Shown here piece after piece: positions 9,022-19,566 of a stretch of 52,238 nucleotides of DNA. Source of the stretch: Phellopilus nigrolimitatus (Eukaryota; Basidiomycota; Agaricomycetes; Hymenochaetales; Hymenochaetaceae); assembly GCA_021029095.1 (NCBI GenBank), contig JAJOHG010000176.1:1-52238 (forward strand). The letters are read 5' to 3'. The position numbers were made by a program, and so were the translations under genes. The notes beneath the pieces were generated by a model, which made no database searches, was not told the DNA's origin, and saw only the letters and a program-made list of their open reading frames with translations. How positions within the stretch are numbered: the first letter of the stretch is position 1; every line of letters starts with the position of its first letter.

Positions 9022-12000
9022 ATGTTCACGACGTCCCGCCGCCACCCGCTGCCGCTCTCCGCCTCCTCGTCGCATCAGCAGCAGCAGCAGCAGCACGGCA
9101 CGCACGACTCCGGCGCCCTCCCCCAGAGCGCCCCGCCCACGCCCAGCAGCAATGCCCGCCGCCCCGCCACCGCCTCCGGCCCGCCCCCCGCATACGCCAA
9201 GGGCGTCCTGCCCCCGCGCCCCGTGACCGCCAACATCTCCGGCGGCGCCAACGCTGCTACAGCCTCCCCAACCCACCTCCCGCACTCCGTCCCCCTCAGC
9301 TTCCCCACCCCCACGCCCTCGCCCGCGCCCCTCCCGTCCCCGTCGCCCCTCCACCTCGCCATGCCCGCACACGTCCACCGCGCCCCGTCCTTCGCGAGCT
9401 CCCCGTCCCCGCTCTCGTCCGGCCTGCCCTCCCCGACCCTCCCCCCGCTCCCCCCGTCCCACCTCCAGCAGCGCCTCCCCTTCCCCCCCGCCGCGTCCCA
9501 CCCCATCCCCATCGCCGTCGCCTCCCCGCCCGCGCAGCAGCAGCACCACCCCCGCTCGCCCGTCATCAACATCGGCTCCCCGTCCCCGCACCCCAAGCAC
9601 ACGCACGACGACTTCGCCTTCCGCCACGCCGCGAACGCCTCGCCGTCGTGCTCGTCCCCGTCGTCCCCGCGCAGCACGCGCTCGCGCTCGCGCGGCAGCA
9701 GCTCCGCCGCCGCGCACGAGGACGTCCTCGCGCCCGGCGACCGCGTCGGCGCGGGCCTGCGCCTCCAGGGCGAGCTCCTGCGGCGCGTCGACCTCGCGCG
9801 CCCCGCCGGCGCCGACGCTGGCGCCGATCACTCGAAGCCGTGGGAGCGCGACCTGGACGGCATGCTGGGGCTGCGCGAGCGGCGCGAGCACGAGGAAGAC
9901 GATAGGGAGAAGGAGCGCGAGGAGGGCAGGGAGCCCGCGCAGGAGTTCGAGGTCGTGCGCCGCCTCGGCGCGGGGAGCTATGCTGTTGTGTATCTCGTGC
10001 GCGAGGTGCTCGACCGCCCGCCGCCTCGGGTTCTCGACGGTCTGGACCGCGACGAGCGTGGAGTGGATGCCGACGACATCGACCTGGACAGCCTTGGACA
10101 TGGGTTCTGGGACGACGACGAGTGCTTTGATGGGAGTTTCTGCTACAACGACGACGACGATGACGACGACGACGGTGGTGGTGGTGGTGCTTTTGATCTG
10201 GATCTAGACGGCTTGGACGGGTGCAGGAGAGGCAGGAGGAATGGGAATGCGCGGGATGGGAAGCGTGTGTATTATGGACGCGAGTACGCCGTGAAGGTGC
10301 TCAGTAAGGCCGGGATGGACGAGGAGGCGCTTGAGGCGCAGTTGGCAGAGGTGCGTCATCTGTTCTTCACCTTCACCATCGGAATAAATGGATACGAATT
10401 ATTCATGATGTTTTTACACAGGCAAACATCCACCAGTCCCTTCCCGCGCACCCGAACATCGTCACGCTGCACCGCACGCTCGAGACGCCGTCCTTCCTGC
10501 TGCTCGTGCTCGAGTTCGTGCCCGGCGAGGACCTCTTCTACTTCCTCGAGCAGGCGCGCGACCACTACGAGCCCGAGCCGCCGTCCGCGAACGCGAGCCG
10601 CCACCTCGCGAACAGGAGCACGACGGACGTGTCCGTGCTCAGCGTGAACACGCTCAACACGACGCGCACCCCGCCCACGCCCAGCCTCCTCTCGACGCTC
10701 AACGAGAAGCAGCTCCTCGGCAAGCGCCGCCTCAAGCTCATCGCGAGCATGTTCGCCCAGGTGCGTTCTCTCGTATAGGTTTCAGCAGAAAGGACTGACG
10801 TGCCGTCGCACATCAGATGTGCGAGGCGGTCGCCGTGTGCCACGACGTCGGGGTGTACCACCGCGACATCAAGCCGGAGAACTTCATCGTCACGGACGGC
10901 TGGGCGGAGGACGAGCGCCGCGTCGTCGTCGTCAAGCTCACGGACTTTGGGCTCAGCACGCGCGACGCGGAGAGCAGCGACATGGACTGCGGCAGCGCGC
11001 CGTACATGAGCTTCGAGTGCCGCAACAACTGCGCGCCGACGTACGCCCCGCGCGCCGCGGACGTCTGGAGCCTCGGCATCGTGCTCGTGAACATGTGCGT
11101 CCTTCCTCTGTTTCTGCCTCTCCGTCCCCCTTAGTTACCTGACCTGCCCGCACAGGCTGTACCACATCAACCCCTGGACGGACACGACGCAGGGCGTCTG
11201 CCCGTCGTTCTCCGCGTTCCTCGCCGCGCCGGAGCACTTCTTCCTCCAGCGCTTCGCGGGCATCGCCCCGCCCGTCGCGGCCTTCCTCGCGCACCGCGTC
11301 TTCTGCGTGCTCCCCGCGCACGACCCCGCAGACACCGCGGGCCGCCGCGCCTCCGCGCGCGAGCTCGGCCGCTGGGTGCGCGACGAGCTCGTGCGCCTCA
11401 TGGCCTCCGACGCGCCCGTCGGCGTCCCGCCCGCGCTCGCCGAGAAGCCGGCGGCGGCGGCGGCACCAACTATCGAAGACGCCGCGCCGCCGCAGCCGCC
11501 GCCGCCGGCCTCGCCGACTACTACCGCGGCGGCGTCCTCCGCGCTGCTCGCGCAGTCGCTCGCGCAGGTCCTCGCGCAGCAGGAGGCCGCGGCCGCGGCG
11601 GGCGGCGCGGGCCCGTCGTCCCCCGCGTGGCGCCACCGCCGCGGGCTCTCGAACGCGAGCATCGGCTACTCGCTGTCGTCCGTGCCGCAGTCGCGCCGCC
11701 CCGCGTCGCGCCAGGCGTCGTTCTCCGTCACGGACGCGTCCGCTGCGGCCGCGGCCGCCACCGCCCGCGTGCATGCGCTCGGGCTTGGACTTGGGCTCGG
11801 GATGCCTGGGAACGCGAGCGCGGCGGGCTCGCGGGCCGCGACGCCCCTGCTACGCGGGCGCGCGTTGCCGCGCCTCGGCAGCGCGGGCCCGGTGTCGCGC
11901 GCGCCGAGTGGTGGATTTGACCCGCCGCTCCCTGCGCAAGCGCTGTCGGAGCTCCCGACGGTGTTTGACGAGGGCGAGGGCGAGCTGTCGGTGGCGTCGC

Positions 12001-12116
12001 TCTCCTCGGCCGCGGCCGCTGCGGGCGGCGCGGCGCTCGGGCTGCAGTTTGGAGGGCAGCATGGGCACGGGCATGGTGGTGATGATCTGGACCAGGATGC
12101 GGATCAGGAGCAGGAT

Positions 12117-12147
<31 letters not shown>

Positions 12148-14214
12148 TCGACGACGAACACGAACACGAACACGAGCACGAGAACCTGTCGGCCTCGCGC
12201 GCGCAGTCGATGGTGCGCCGGCGGAAGCGCGGCGCGCGCCGCGGGAAGGGCGCGATCATCCAGCAGCAGCAGCAGGAGATCGCGCGGCTGCAGCAGCAGC
12301 AGGACGCGATGGCGCGCCAGCTGCTCGAGCTGCAGCGCCAGCAGCAGACGGTCCTCCGCCAGCTCCCGCCCGCACAGGCGCCGCCGCAGCGCGAGGAGCA
12401 GCACCCGCCGCCGAGCCCCGCCCCGCCAGCCCCCGCACAGACGCCGGCGAAGGCGCAGACGCACGGCGCGGACACGCTGGACACGCTCGCGAGCGCGTCC
12501 GAGGCGCTCGCGCGCGAGCTGAGCCGCACGAGCCGCGGCGCGGGCTCGGCGAGCCACCGCGGGTCGTCCGTCGCGTCGTCCTCGGGGCTGTCGCTGCCCG
12601 CGCCCGCGGCGCCCGCGCGCAAGCCGGCGCCCGCACCCGCGGCGACGACGGTGGCGTTCAGCTCCGCGTGCGGCGCGACGCCCGGGGCGTTCTTCCCCGT
12701 GTCGTTCGCGGCGCGCCCGGCGCCCGTGCGCTCGCAGGCGGCGGCGTACGCGTCGTCGGTGAAGACGGGCTCGGCGAAGTCGAGCTCGAGCGTGAGCACG
12801 GGCGCCGCCGCGGGCGCTGCTGCGGCCGTGCAAGCCGATGCGGCGGCTGCGGGTGGGGCTGGGGCGCCGGCGATTGCGAAGAAGACGTCGAAGTGGAAGC
12901 TGAGCTTTGGGAAGAGCGCGAGCGCGAGCCAGGGCCGGGCGCCGCTCCCGGCGCTGCAGGCCCCGGTGCAGGCGCAGGCGCAGGCGGGGGTGATCGACAT
13001 CAGCCGGGACAGCGTCGGGGGCGAGCAGACGCAGCAGCAGCAGGCGCTGGAGCCCGCGCGGGCGGGACAACATGGACATGGACACGGTGCGTCGCTCTCT
13101 CCGACCACTGCGGCTAGTGTGGCGAGTGTGCTCAACGGGCTGAACCCTGCACACGACCGTGCCGCTACAGGCCCGGCTGCCTCCTCTGGACCGGGATCGG
13201 GGTCGGGGCTCGCGCCGCAGCCGCAGCAGCCGCCGCTGCGCGCCTCCCAGCCTCCGCCGGCGGACGCGTGGCCGCGTGGGAACAGGGCCGCGCCCGCGAC
13301 GTGGGCGCCGCCGTCGACGCTCAGCGTGAACAGCATTGGGAACGGGTTTGGAAGCGGCGTTGGTATCGGGAGCGGCATCGGCGGCATCGGGAGCAGCGCC
13401 AGCAGCGCGAAGCGGAGCGTGTCGCCGAACAGCACGCGCACGGGGCGCACGGCCGGCGGCACGGCGGCGTCGAGCGCGGCGGGCAGCTGGCGCAACTCGG
13501 CGCACTCGACGCTGACGAGCGCGTCAGGGAGCGGGAGCGGGAGCTCTGCGGCGAGCGCGTTCACGCGCTACAGCAACGGCAGCGTGCGCAGCGTGTCGAC
13601 GGTCGCGACGAGCGTGTCGGGCGCGAGCGGCAGCTGGCGCACGAATGCGTCGTCTGCGAGCCTCGAGAAGGGCGCTGCGGCGGAGCGCAAGCCCGGCGCG
13701 GGTGTGAAGGTGCCCCCGCCGAACCTCAAGCGTGCGTGTTTCTTTTTTTTTTTCCTCCTGCTAGGTGTTTCGCGCGTGTGCTGCGTTACGGGTGGCTGAT
13801 CTGCGATTCTGCTCGCGTTTAGTGATGACGGGCGTGCCGTGGGCGCTCGACGAGCTGCCGCGCCAGCCGTACCCGAACCCGTCGGGCGACATGTTCGGCG
13901 CGCCGGCGCCGCGGAAGCAGCGCGTGCGCAAGCCGAAGGACCTGCCGACGATCAACGAGCGCCCGAGCCAGGCGGCGGCGGCGGCGGCGGCGGCCGTGCC
14001 GATGCGCTCGCCGCTGTCGCAGCGCGCGGACGCGGGGCGCAGCTCGCCGGAGCTGCTGCACGAGAGCCCGGGGCTGGGCGACGAGGACGGCGTGGGTGGG
14101 AATGGGAACGGGGGCGGCGGTGGCGGCGGCGAGCGCGCGGACGGCACGCCGCGCAAGGTGCAGAAGGGCCAGATCAACGCGCTCGCGAAGATGCTGTCGG
14201 CGCTGCGCCGATGA
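9022..14214 (+). CDS. Ran1/Ksp1-like serine/threonine protein kinase, 1637 aa
   Basis: Fungal kinases of this group act in nutrient, TOR and meiosis/filamentation signalling. Five exons: 9022-10350, 10422-10760, 10817-11094, 11156-13731 and 13823-14214. The first 300 residues are Pro/Ser/His-rich and low in complexity. The kinase domain follows: EFEVVRRLGAGSYAVVYLV with the Gly-loop at about 316-324, YAVKVL with Lys425, HPNIVTLHRTLETPSFLLLV, VYHRDIKPENFIV with Asp573, TDFGLST with Asp599, then APYMSFE and ADVWSLGIVLVNM. About 109 residues separate the Gly-loop from Lys425, against roughly 20 in ordinary kinases; the insertion holds eight Asp then five Gly. The tail (from about 735) is Ala/Gln/Ser-rich with a CAGGAG-encoded Gln/Glu run. 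It ends with a conserved block, LMTGVPWALDELPRQPYPNP, restored only by splicing out 13732-13822. GC at third positions is extreme. The assignment is firm as a kinase and moderate as to subgroup. Confidence 0.88.
12088..12182 (+). repeat. In-frame hexanucleotide repeats in the kinase tail
   Basis: GATCAGGAGCAG/CAGGAG units encode a Gln/Glu(Asp) run, followed by GAACAC/GAGCAC units encoding alternating His/Glu. Both keep the reading frame. Confidence 0.85.
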
Positions 14215-15177
14215 CCCCAGGGCGTTTGAACGGATCGGGCATGTGTGTGCGTGCGCGTGAGCGTGAGCGTGAGCGAAGGCGAGGAGATAAAATAATACCG
14301 TCCGCTCGGGGAAGCGAGATCGCAGGTTTTTGTTCTTCTTCCTAACCTATTCCCTCTGTTTTTGTCTTTCCCCTTTTTCTTCCGTATTTATCCACCCCGA
14401 TGCCCCCCCGCCCCCTGCCGCTGCGCCCGCATGCGGGAGTGCGTGTAATGTGTGTCTGTTACAACACCGCCCCCTTTTTTATAATCGTCTTTTTTTTCGT
14501 GTCGTTTTTCTCGACTCTGCACACACATAAAACCTCGACGTTCCTTCGGACTGGCTTTTTCTTCTTTCTCTCTTAGTTTGCTGCTAAAATATCTGCACCT
14601 CCTCGCTTCACGGAGCCCGCCCGTGCCCCGCCCCCTCGCATCGCCCCGTCCGTCCATTCCCATTTACCACTTCCCATTTTCACGCAAGCTCCCCCCATCT
14701 ACCCATCGGCATTATGCTATTCTGCACTTCGGCTGCGTAATTCTGAGTCCCCCCCCTTGGTTCCCCGATCGCCGCCCCGCGGGTTTTTCTCGGTCCTTCG
14801 TATACACGACCCTGTCTCCCCCCGTCCCCTTCCTTTCCATACCAACCCAACCGAATGAAACCGGCTGCTGCAGCAACATCGTTTCCACTGTCCGTCTGTC
14901 CGTCTGTCTGTCGTACTCTACCAGCAATTGAACCAATCCAATCCAATCAACCAACCAACCAATCAATCAACTCTGTAGGATCTGTGTCTGTCTTCCCCCC
15001 TTTTTTCGTTTCTTTCTCTTTCTCGTTTTTTTTTTTTCTTTCTTTCTTTCGTTTCTCTTCCTGGCACGAAATTATTAGTTACATAGGTTAGCTGTCTGCT
15101 ACGCAGTAGTACGTATTACCCCCCGCCCCGCGTGTGTTTGTTGGTAGACTGGCTGGATGGCCGCATGGCCGCGCGCG

Positions 15178-15200
15178 TTTTTTTTTTTTTTTTTTTTTTT
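15178..15200. repeat. 23-nt T homopolymer
   Basis: Uninterrupted T run; length may be unreliable because of sequencing. Confidence 0.8.
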
Positions 15201-18200
15201 GGTGTTGGTAATGTAGGCGTAGATGCGGAGCGCGCCGCGTGTGGACCGTATAAGATAAGAGTGTGGTTGTGATGGTTTCTGGTGTGGATTTTTTGGGTGT
15301 GAACGTGGGTGTGAGTGAGTGAGTGAGTGAGCCTCATGAGGTGTTCGCGCTTTGAGCCGTTCTGTGCTCTGTCTTTTTACTTGTTCGGTGTGGAGGCCGA
15401 AATGAACGAATGGATTACAGCCTTCGTTTGTCCTTTTTTGAATTTGAAAGGAATTCCGCTCTAGCCAGACGTGTGTGTGCTCGTGCATATCGACATGTGT
15501 GTGACCAGAATCGAATCCTCGCCCTGCTGAACCAGTCGCTTGCATATGTAGATAAAGTACGTTCGGGTCGGTCTGGCCGTTCTCTTATATATTTATGAAT
15601 ACATGGCTGTTCGTTTTTGATATTGAAAGTTTTTGCTGCGGGCTGCACAGAAGAGGTGGACACTGGCGACGACTTGATTCTCTGCTTCGGCTTGTCTGCA
15701 ACTGGACTTCCTAGCTCCCTCCCCCTCCCTCTACGAAGCACGAAAAGGCTAGTGGATACCACATCTCCATGGGGCGCGGTGCACCGCTCGCTGCTAGCCA
15801 CACAACTGCCAGCTCGCGCTGCTGGCGCGCAGGCAAGTGTTCTGCCGGGTTTCCGCGATTTTTTTTTCGCTTTTGCTGCTTTCCTCGCTGGGTGCCCCCA
15901 GGCTCTGCGCGGCCTGCCGTGCTCAGCTTGTGCACTGATTCTGTGAGATGGCGGAAGGGAAATTGGGCTGTGGCTTCGTCTTTGCAGGCCTACATACACG
16001 CGGCAATACTCGCGGCTAACCCCGGCTGTGGGTCCATCCGCCGATCGCCGGCAGAGAGTTCGGACTTATCCTACCTTATCAGTGCGAAGGCAGAGAGGAC
16101 GAGCGACGGGGAGTTTTATTTTATTTTATTTTCCAAACAACCTTTGCGGATTTGCCAAAGTGTAGCCTCCATTGATAGGACTCCGCAACGTACCTATACT
16201 CGTACTGGAACGGACCGTAATCAATACGTTTCAATACTGACCAGAAATGAGGTCGATACGATACGCGGTACGTAGCCGTACCGGTATCCCGTAATAGGTG
16301 AAATTCAAAATAATCTCTGCAGCTGCTGAATTTTTGCAAGTACCATCACTGCAGCTTTTTTGACGGACCAGGTGCTTTGCCGCCGCGAGATTATCGTGAC
16401 TTTGACCGGCCTGTGGTCATGCCAGAACACGCTGGCACGTACCCGTATTATACGGGACTGTATTCCGACTTCAAGATGCGAGTACGATAGTAATAAGCGT
16501 ACAGTATCGTGCAGTATCTCGTATATACATGTACTTTGCGGTGCCCTAGCCTCCAGCCTACAAGCCTCCAAGTCGACCAATCTGTCTTAAAGCAGTGTTT
16601 CTAGGCGGCCTATATTTGTACATGTTTTTTCATCGCGACACTCTATACCGCTTACTTGCACAACATCATTATGGACTCGCTAAAGCGCACGGAGCTCCAC
16701 AGCACGCATGGAATCCATCAGACGAACAGACACTCTCTGTTTGATATTCAAGCTCATCGCAATACCTCGGGAACTCGCGGCCTTCCGCTACTCGCCGCGT
16801 AGGTGCGAGATCGTTATTCAAACCCTAACTGCGGCGTGCCCGGATCCCCTGCCGTTGGTGCCCGCTTGTGTACGATCTACATTACGAATTCGCATCAGGA
16901 AACAAGTTTTCTCGAACGATCTTTTTCTTCTTTGAACATTGAATCGCGAGTGGCCATAAGTGCGTTAACTCCCGGACGATGCTTGGCCTGACAGGGCACA
17001 GGCCGCGCCGACGATGTAAGATCCAACACTGATTTATTTGGGCGTTCAATGAGGTTACCAAGCGCAACATTTCGGTCGGAGCAAGCGGTTGCCAAGTGTC
17101 GAGGCCGACTCGGCCTGCTCGGTCTCATCGTCCATCACGTTCATCACCTGCTGATCAGCTTTTGTCGGTCCACCAATTTTCTTATGTGTCAAATCTCACG
17201 TTACAAGCCGATGCTCCAGGATCGAACGAACATGAAGAAACCGAGATGCCCTATGCAGGTCTAAAAGTGCCGTCTGCATTATTCAGTTCGCAATTTGCCT
17301 GGTCATCAATATACCGTATCATCGCCCTTCCTCCGGTGTCTAAAAACATTCATGCGGTGATGTAAGTTCACACTAGGTTGTGTCGAATTATTGTTCGACT
17401 AGGAGCAATTTGTGTTCCCGTCTCGCCTCGTGAAACAACCGCCAGGACAGGTACCAGGCATTTTCCGCATTCCCAGGCCCCCGGACTTATGCATTTGAAA
17501 ACGGCGTTTTCTGAACTCTCCTTCAAGCGGGACTCTATCTTCTGCCCTGGATGCGCTCTGTAGGCTTCAGGTCCTCAGGTCAGGTCCTGCAAATCATTTG
17601 TTTGCGCCAACGTCGGCAAGTATATATATTACCCGCTATCTCCTCCTCCCGCTGGCCCCTTTTCCTCCATCTCAAACTACGAAATGACTTAAGTCAGCAA
17701 GTTCAAATGACATTTTTTAATACATACCCTTCGAGCCTTGGATATTGTGTCTATAATTATGGACTGCTACATATCGTAGCGGATCTTCTAAATTAACTCA
17801 ATGCTAAATTAGCCTTTTACATGTGTGATCGTCGAGGGCTCGGGCGATCTTAGGTCAATATTCTGGTGTCCGTCCGCAGTCGCTTCCCTCCCTCGATTAT
17901 GGGCGCTCATGCGCCACACAACTCGTAATGGATGCGCTGATGCCATGCAGGGGCGGCGATCCTGAGACAAAGAGCTCGCCGACGGCCCCCGACACTAACC
18001 GCAGTAATGGCAAGTGTCTCTGCTGAGCTAGATTCTGGTTTAAGCGCCAGCGTGGTGAGTAATACATCTTGAAATCATGTCGTGTACTTTGCGCGTTTCA
18101 TGCGTTCTTTTTGTTACTGTCTATCAGCTCAATTCGCTAAATGCGAATCCCCGCCTCAAATGCGCAGGTCTGAATGAGCGAAATCAACAAGGCATAACTT

Positions 18201-18241
18201 CTCGAGAAACCGGCGCGTGCAGTCAGCCACCGGGTCTAGTA

Positions 18242-18266
18242 CCCCCCCCCCCCCCCCCCCCCCCCC
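18242..18266. repeat. 25-nt C homopolymer
   Basis: Uninterrupted C run; a matching 18-C run occurs at 21834-21851 inside an intron of the MED1 gene. Such runs are difficult to sequence, so lengths may be inexact. Confidence 0.8.
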
Positions 18267-19566
18267 ACCTTCTATGCTCCGTTATCCCTCTTAGTAAAGT
18301 TTGCTTGTGTCGGCATGGGTGATTACAGATATCATTGCAGACTTTTTGTAAGGAATAACAATGTGAATTTCCCTGGTCTCTGTCCGTCTGCTACTGTCCA
18401 GGATGATATCGGACCGGTGCTACTTTTCTCTTGACCCCAGCTTCACCGGGCTTGTTTGGACCGCGGAATACTGACGCCGGGACCGAGTCGGCTCACTTTG
18501 ATGTGATAGAATCATCCGCCGCCTGGAGTTGCAGTTGATCTCGGGCGCCTGTGATTTGGACTTGCGTGGTCGTCGTGGCCAGCTCTGGCCCTGACGATTT
18601 TCGGGGAGACTGACGGTCGTGTTTGGTGCAGGGGTGAGTACTTAATAATCACGGCTCCGGCTTGAGTGCTTTGCTCAGTCTTACATCTATGCTTCGATCC
18701 AGGCATTGATTGCATCATCCATCTCTTCCCCCTTGCAGTATTGTCGTCAAGCCAAGATCATAGCCCCCAGGACCCTTTTTAACGTAGTCGTAAGATATCA
18801 CCTAAATTATAGTCGATTGTAGTACCGTCCGACATTCGCGCATATCTGCGTCCATCGGCACGTCTATCTGGTGAGAGCAAGCGCTTGTTCAAGGTTGCGG
18901 GACATCAGTCCTTCCAATATGTGCATGTGGAAATCTGTATCAAGAGTCTGTTCTGGAGCCAACTTAGAGATATAATATTGGTTGATAGTGCGCCTACCTT
19001 TACACGGCAGAGCTTCGTCGCATTAAACGCTGGTCCTCAACCCCCTCGACTATCCCCAAAATGTTTTTAAATTTCGCCGTCACAAACAAAACAGACTCGG
19101 TTGTATGACATTTGTCATCCAATGATTTATGAGCTCGCGCTTAAAAGCTGAGCTCGTACTTAGCGGAATTATTACCAAATATTCAATGATCTACGGAGTG
19201 CGATCAATGATGTCTGTATGAACTTGTTGATATATAAGGTATCTTTCTGCCCAATTTTGGTAATGATAAATTCAGGTTCACCGCGATGCGCTAGCACTTG
19301 AAGCCGACTTTTAATTTACTGAAGGCGCATAGGTACTAGCAGATGATAGCATAACAGACTTTTCAATGGATGCTACCAAGGATCATTCGAGGCTAGCCGA
19401 GTCTAAGCTAACTATAGTTTTTAAAGCACTAAATAGGAAGTTATCACGTGTTCCTCTTCAGCGGCTGCTAAATCACCGCGATCAATTCGGATTCGACGTT
19501 GACTTTGGTTCGTACTCACAAATTGAAAGCCACTTTACTGTTTTCTTTCTCTTGCTCTTCTTGGAA

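Larger units (their letters stand above)
14215..19566. other. Gene-poor 5.3-kb stretch
   Basis: The first kilobase is the pyrimidine-rich 3' flank of the kinase, with CCAAT/CCAAC-type short tandem repeats near 14934-14972 and a 23-T run at 15178-15200. The remainder, 15.4-19.5 kb, is of mixed composition with only short, scattered frames; none shows a domain or a believable exon chain. A 25-C run lies at 18242-18266. I looked for TA-flanked inverted ends like those of the two transposons and did not find a pair. Confidence 0.55.

Noticed and set aside
8506..10101. 531-codon open frame on the minus strand over the kinase 5' region
   Set aside because: The sequence is so G+C-rich that stops are rare; the translation is Arg/Gly-rich low complexity, while the plus strand holds a clear kinase with splice junctions.
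11850..13564. Two long minus-strand frames (551 and 482 codons) opposite kinase exon 4
   Set aside because: Repetitive Arg/Ala or Cys/Ala/Ser translation without domains; mirror of a low-complexity, GC3-rich coding exon.
15617..15946. 109-codon frame beginning MILKVFAAGCTEEVDTGDD
   Set aside because: Long minus-strand frames overlap it, composition is mixed and no domain or splice context supports it.
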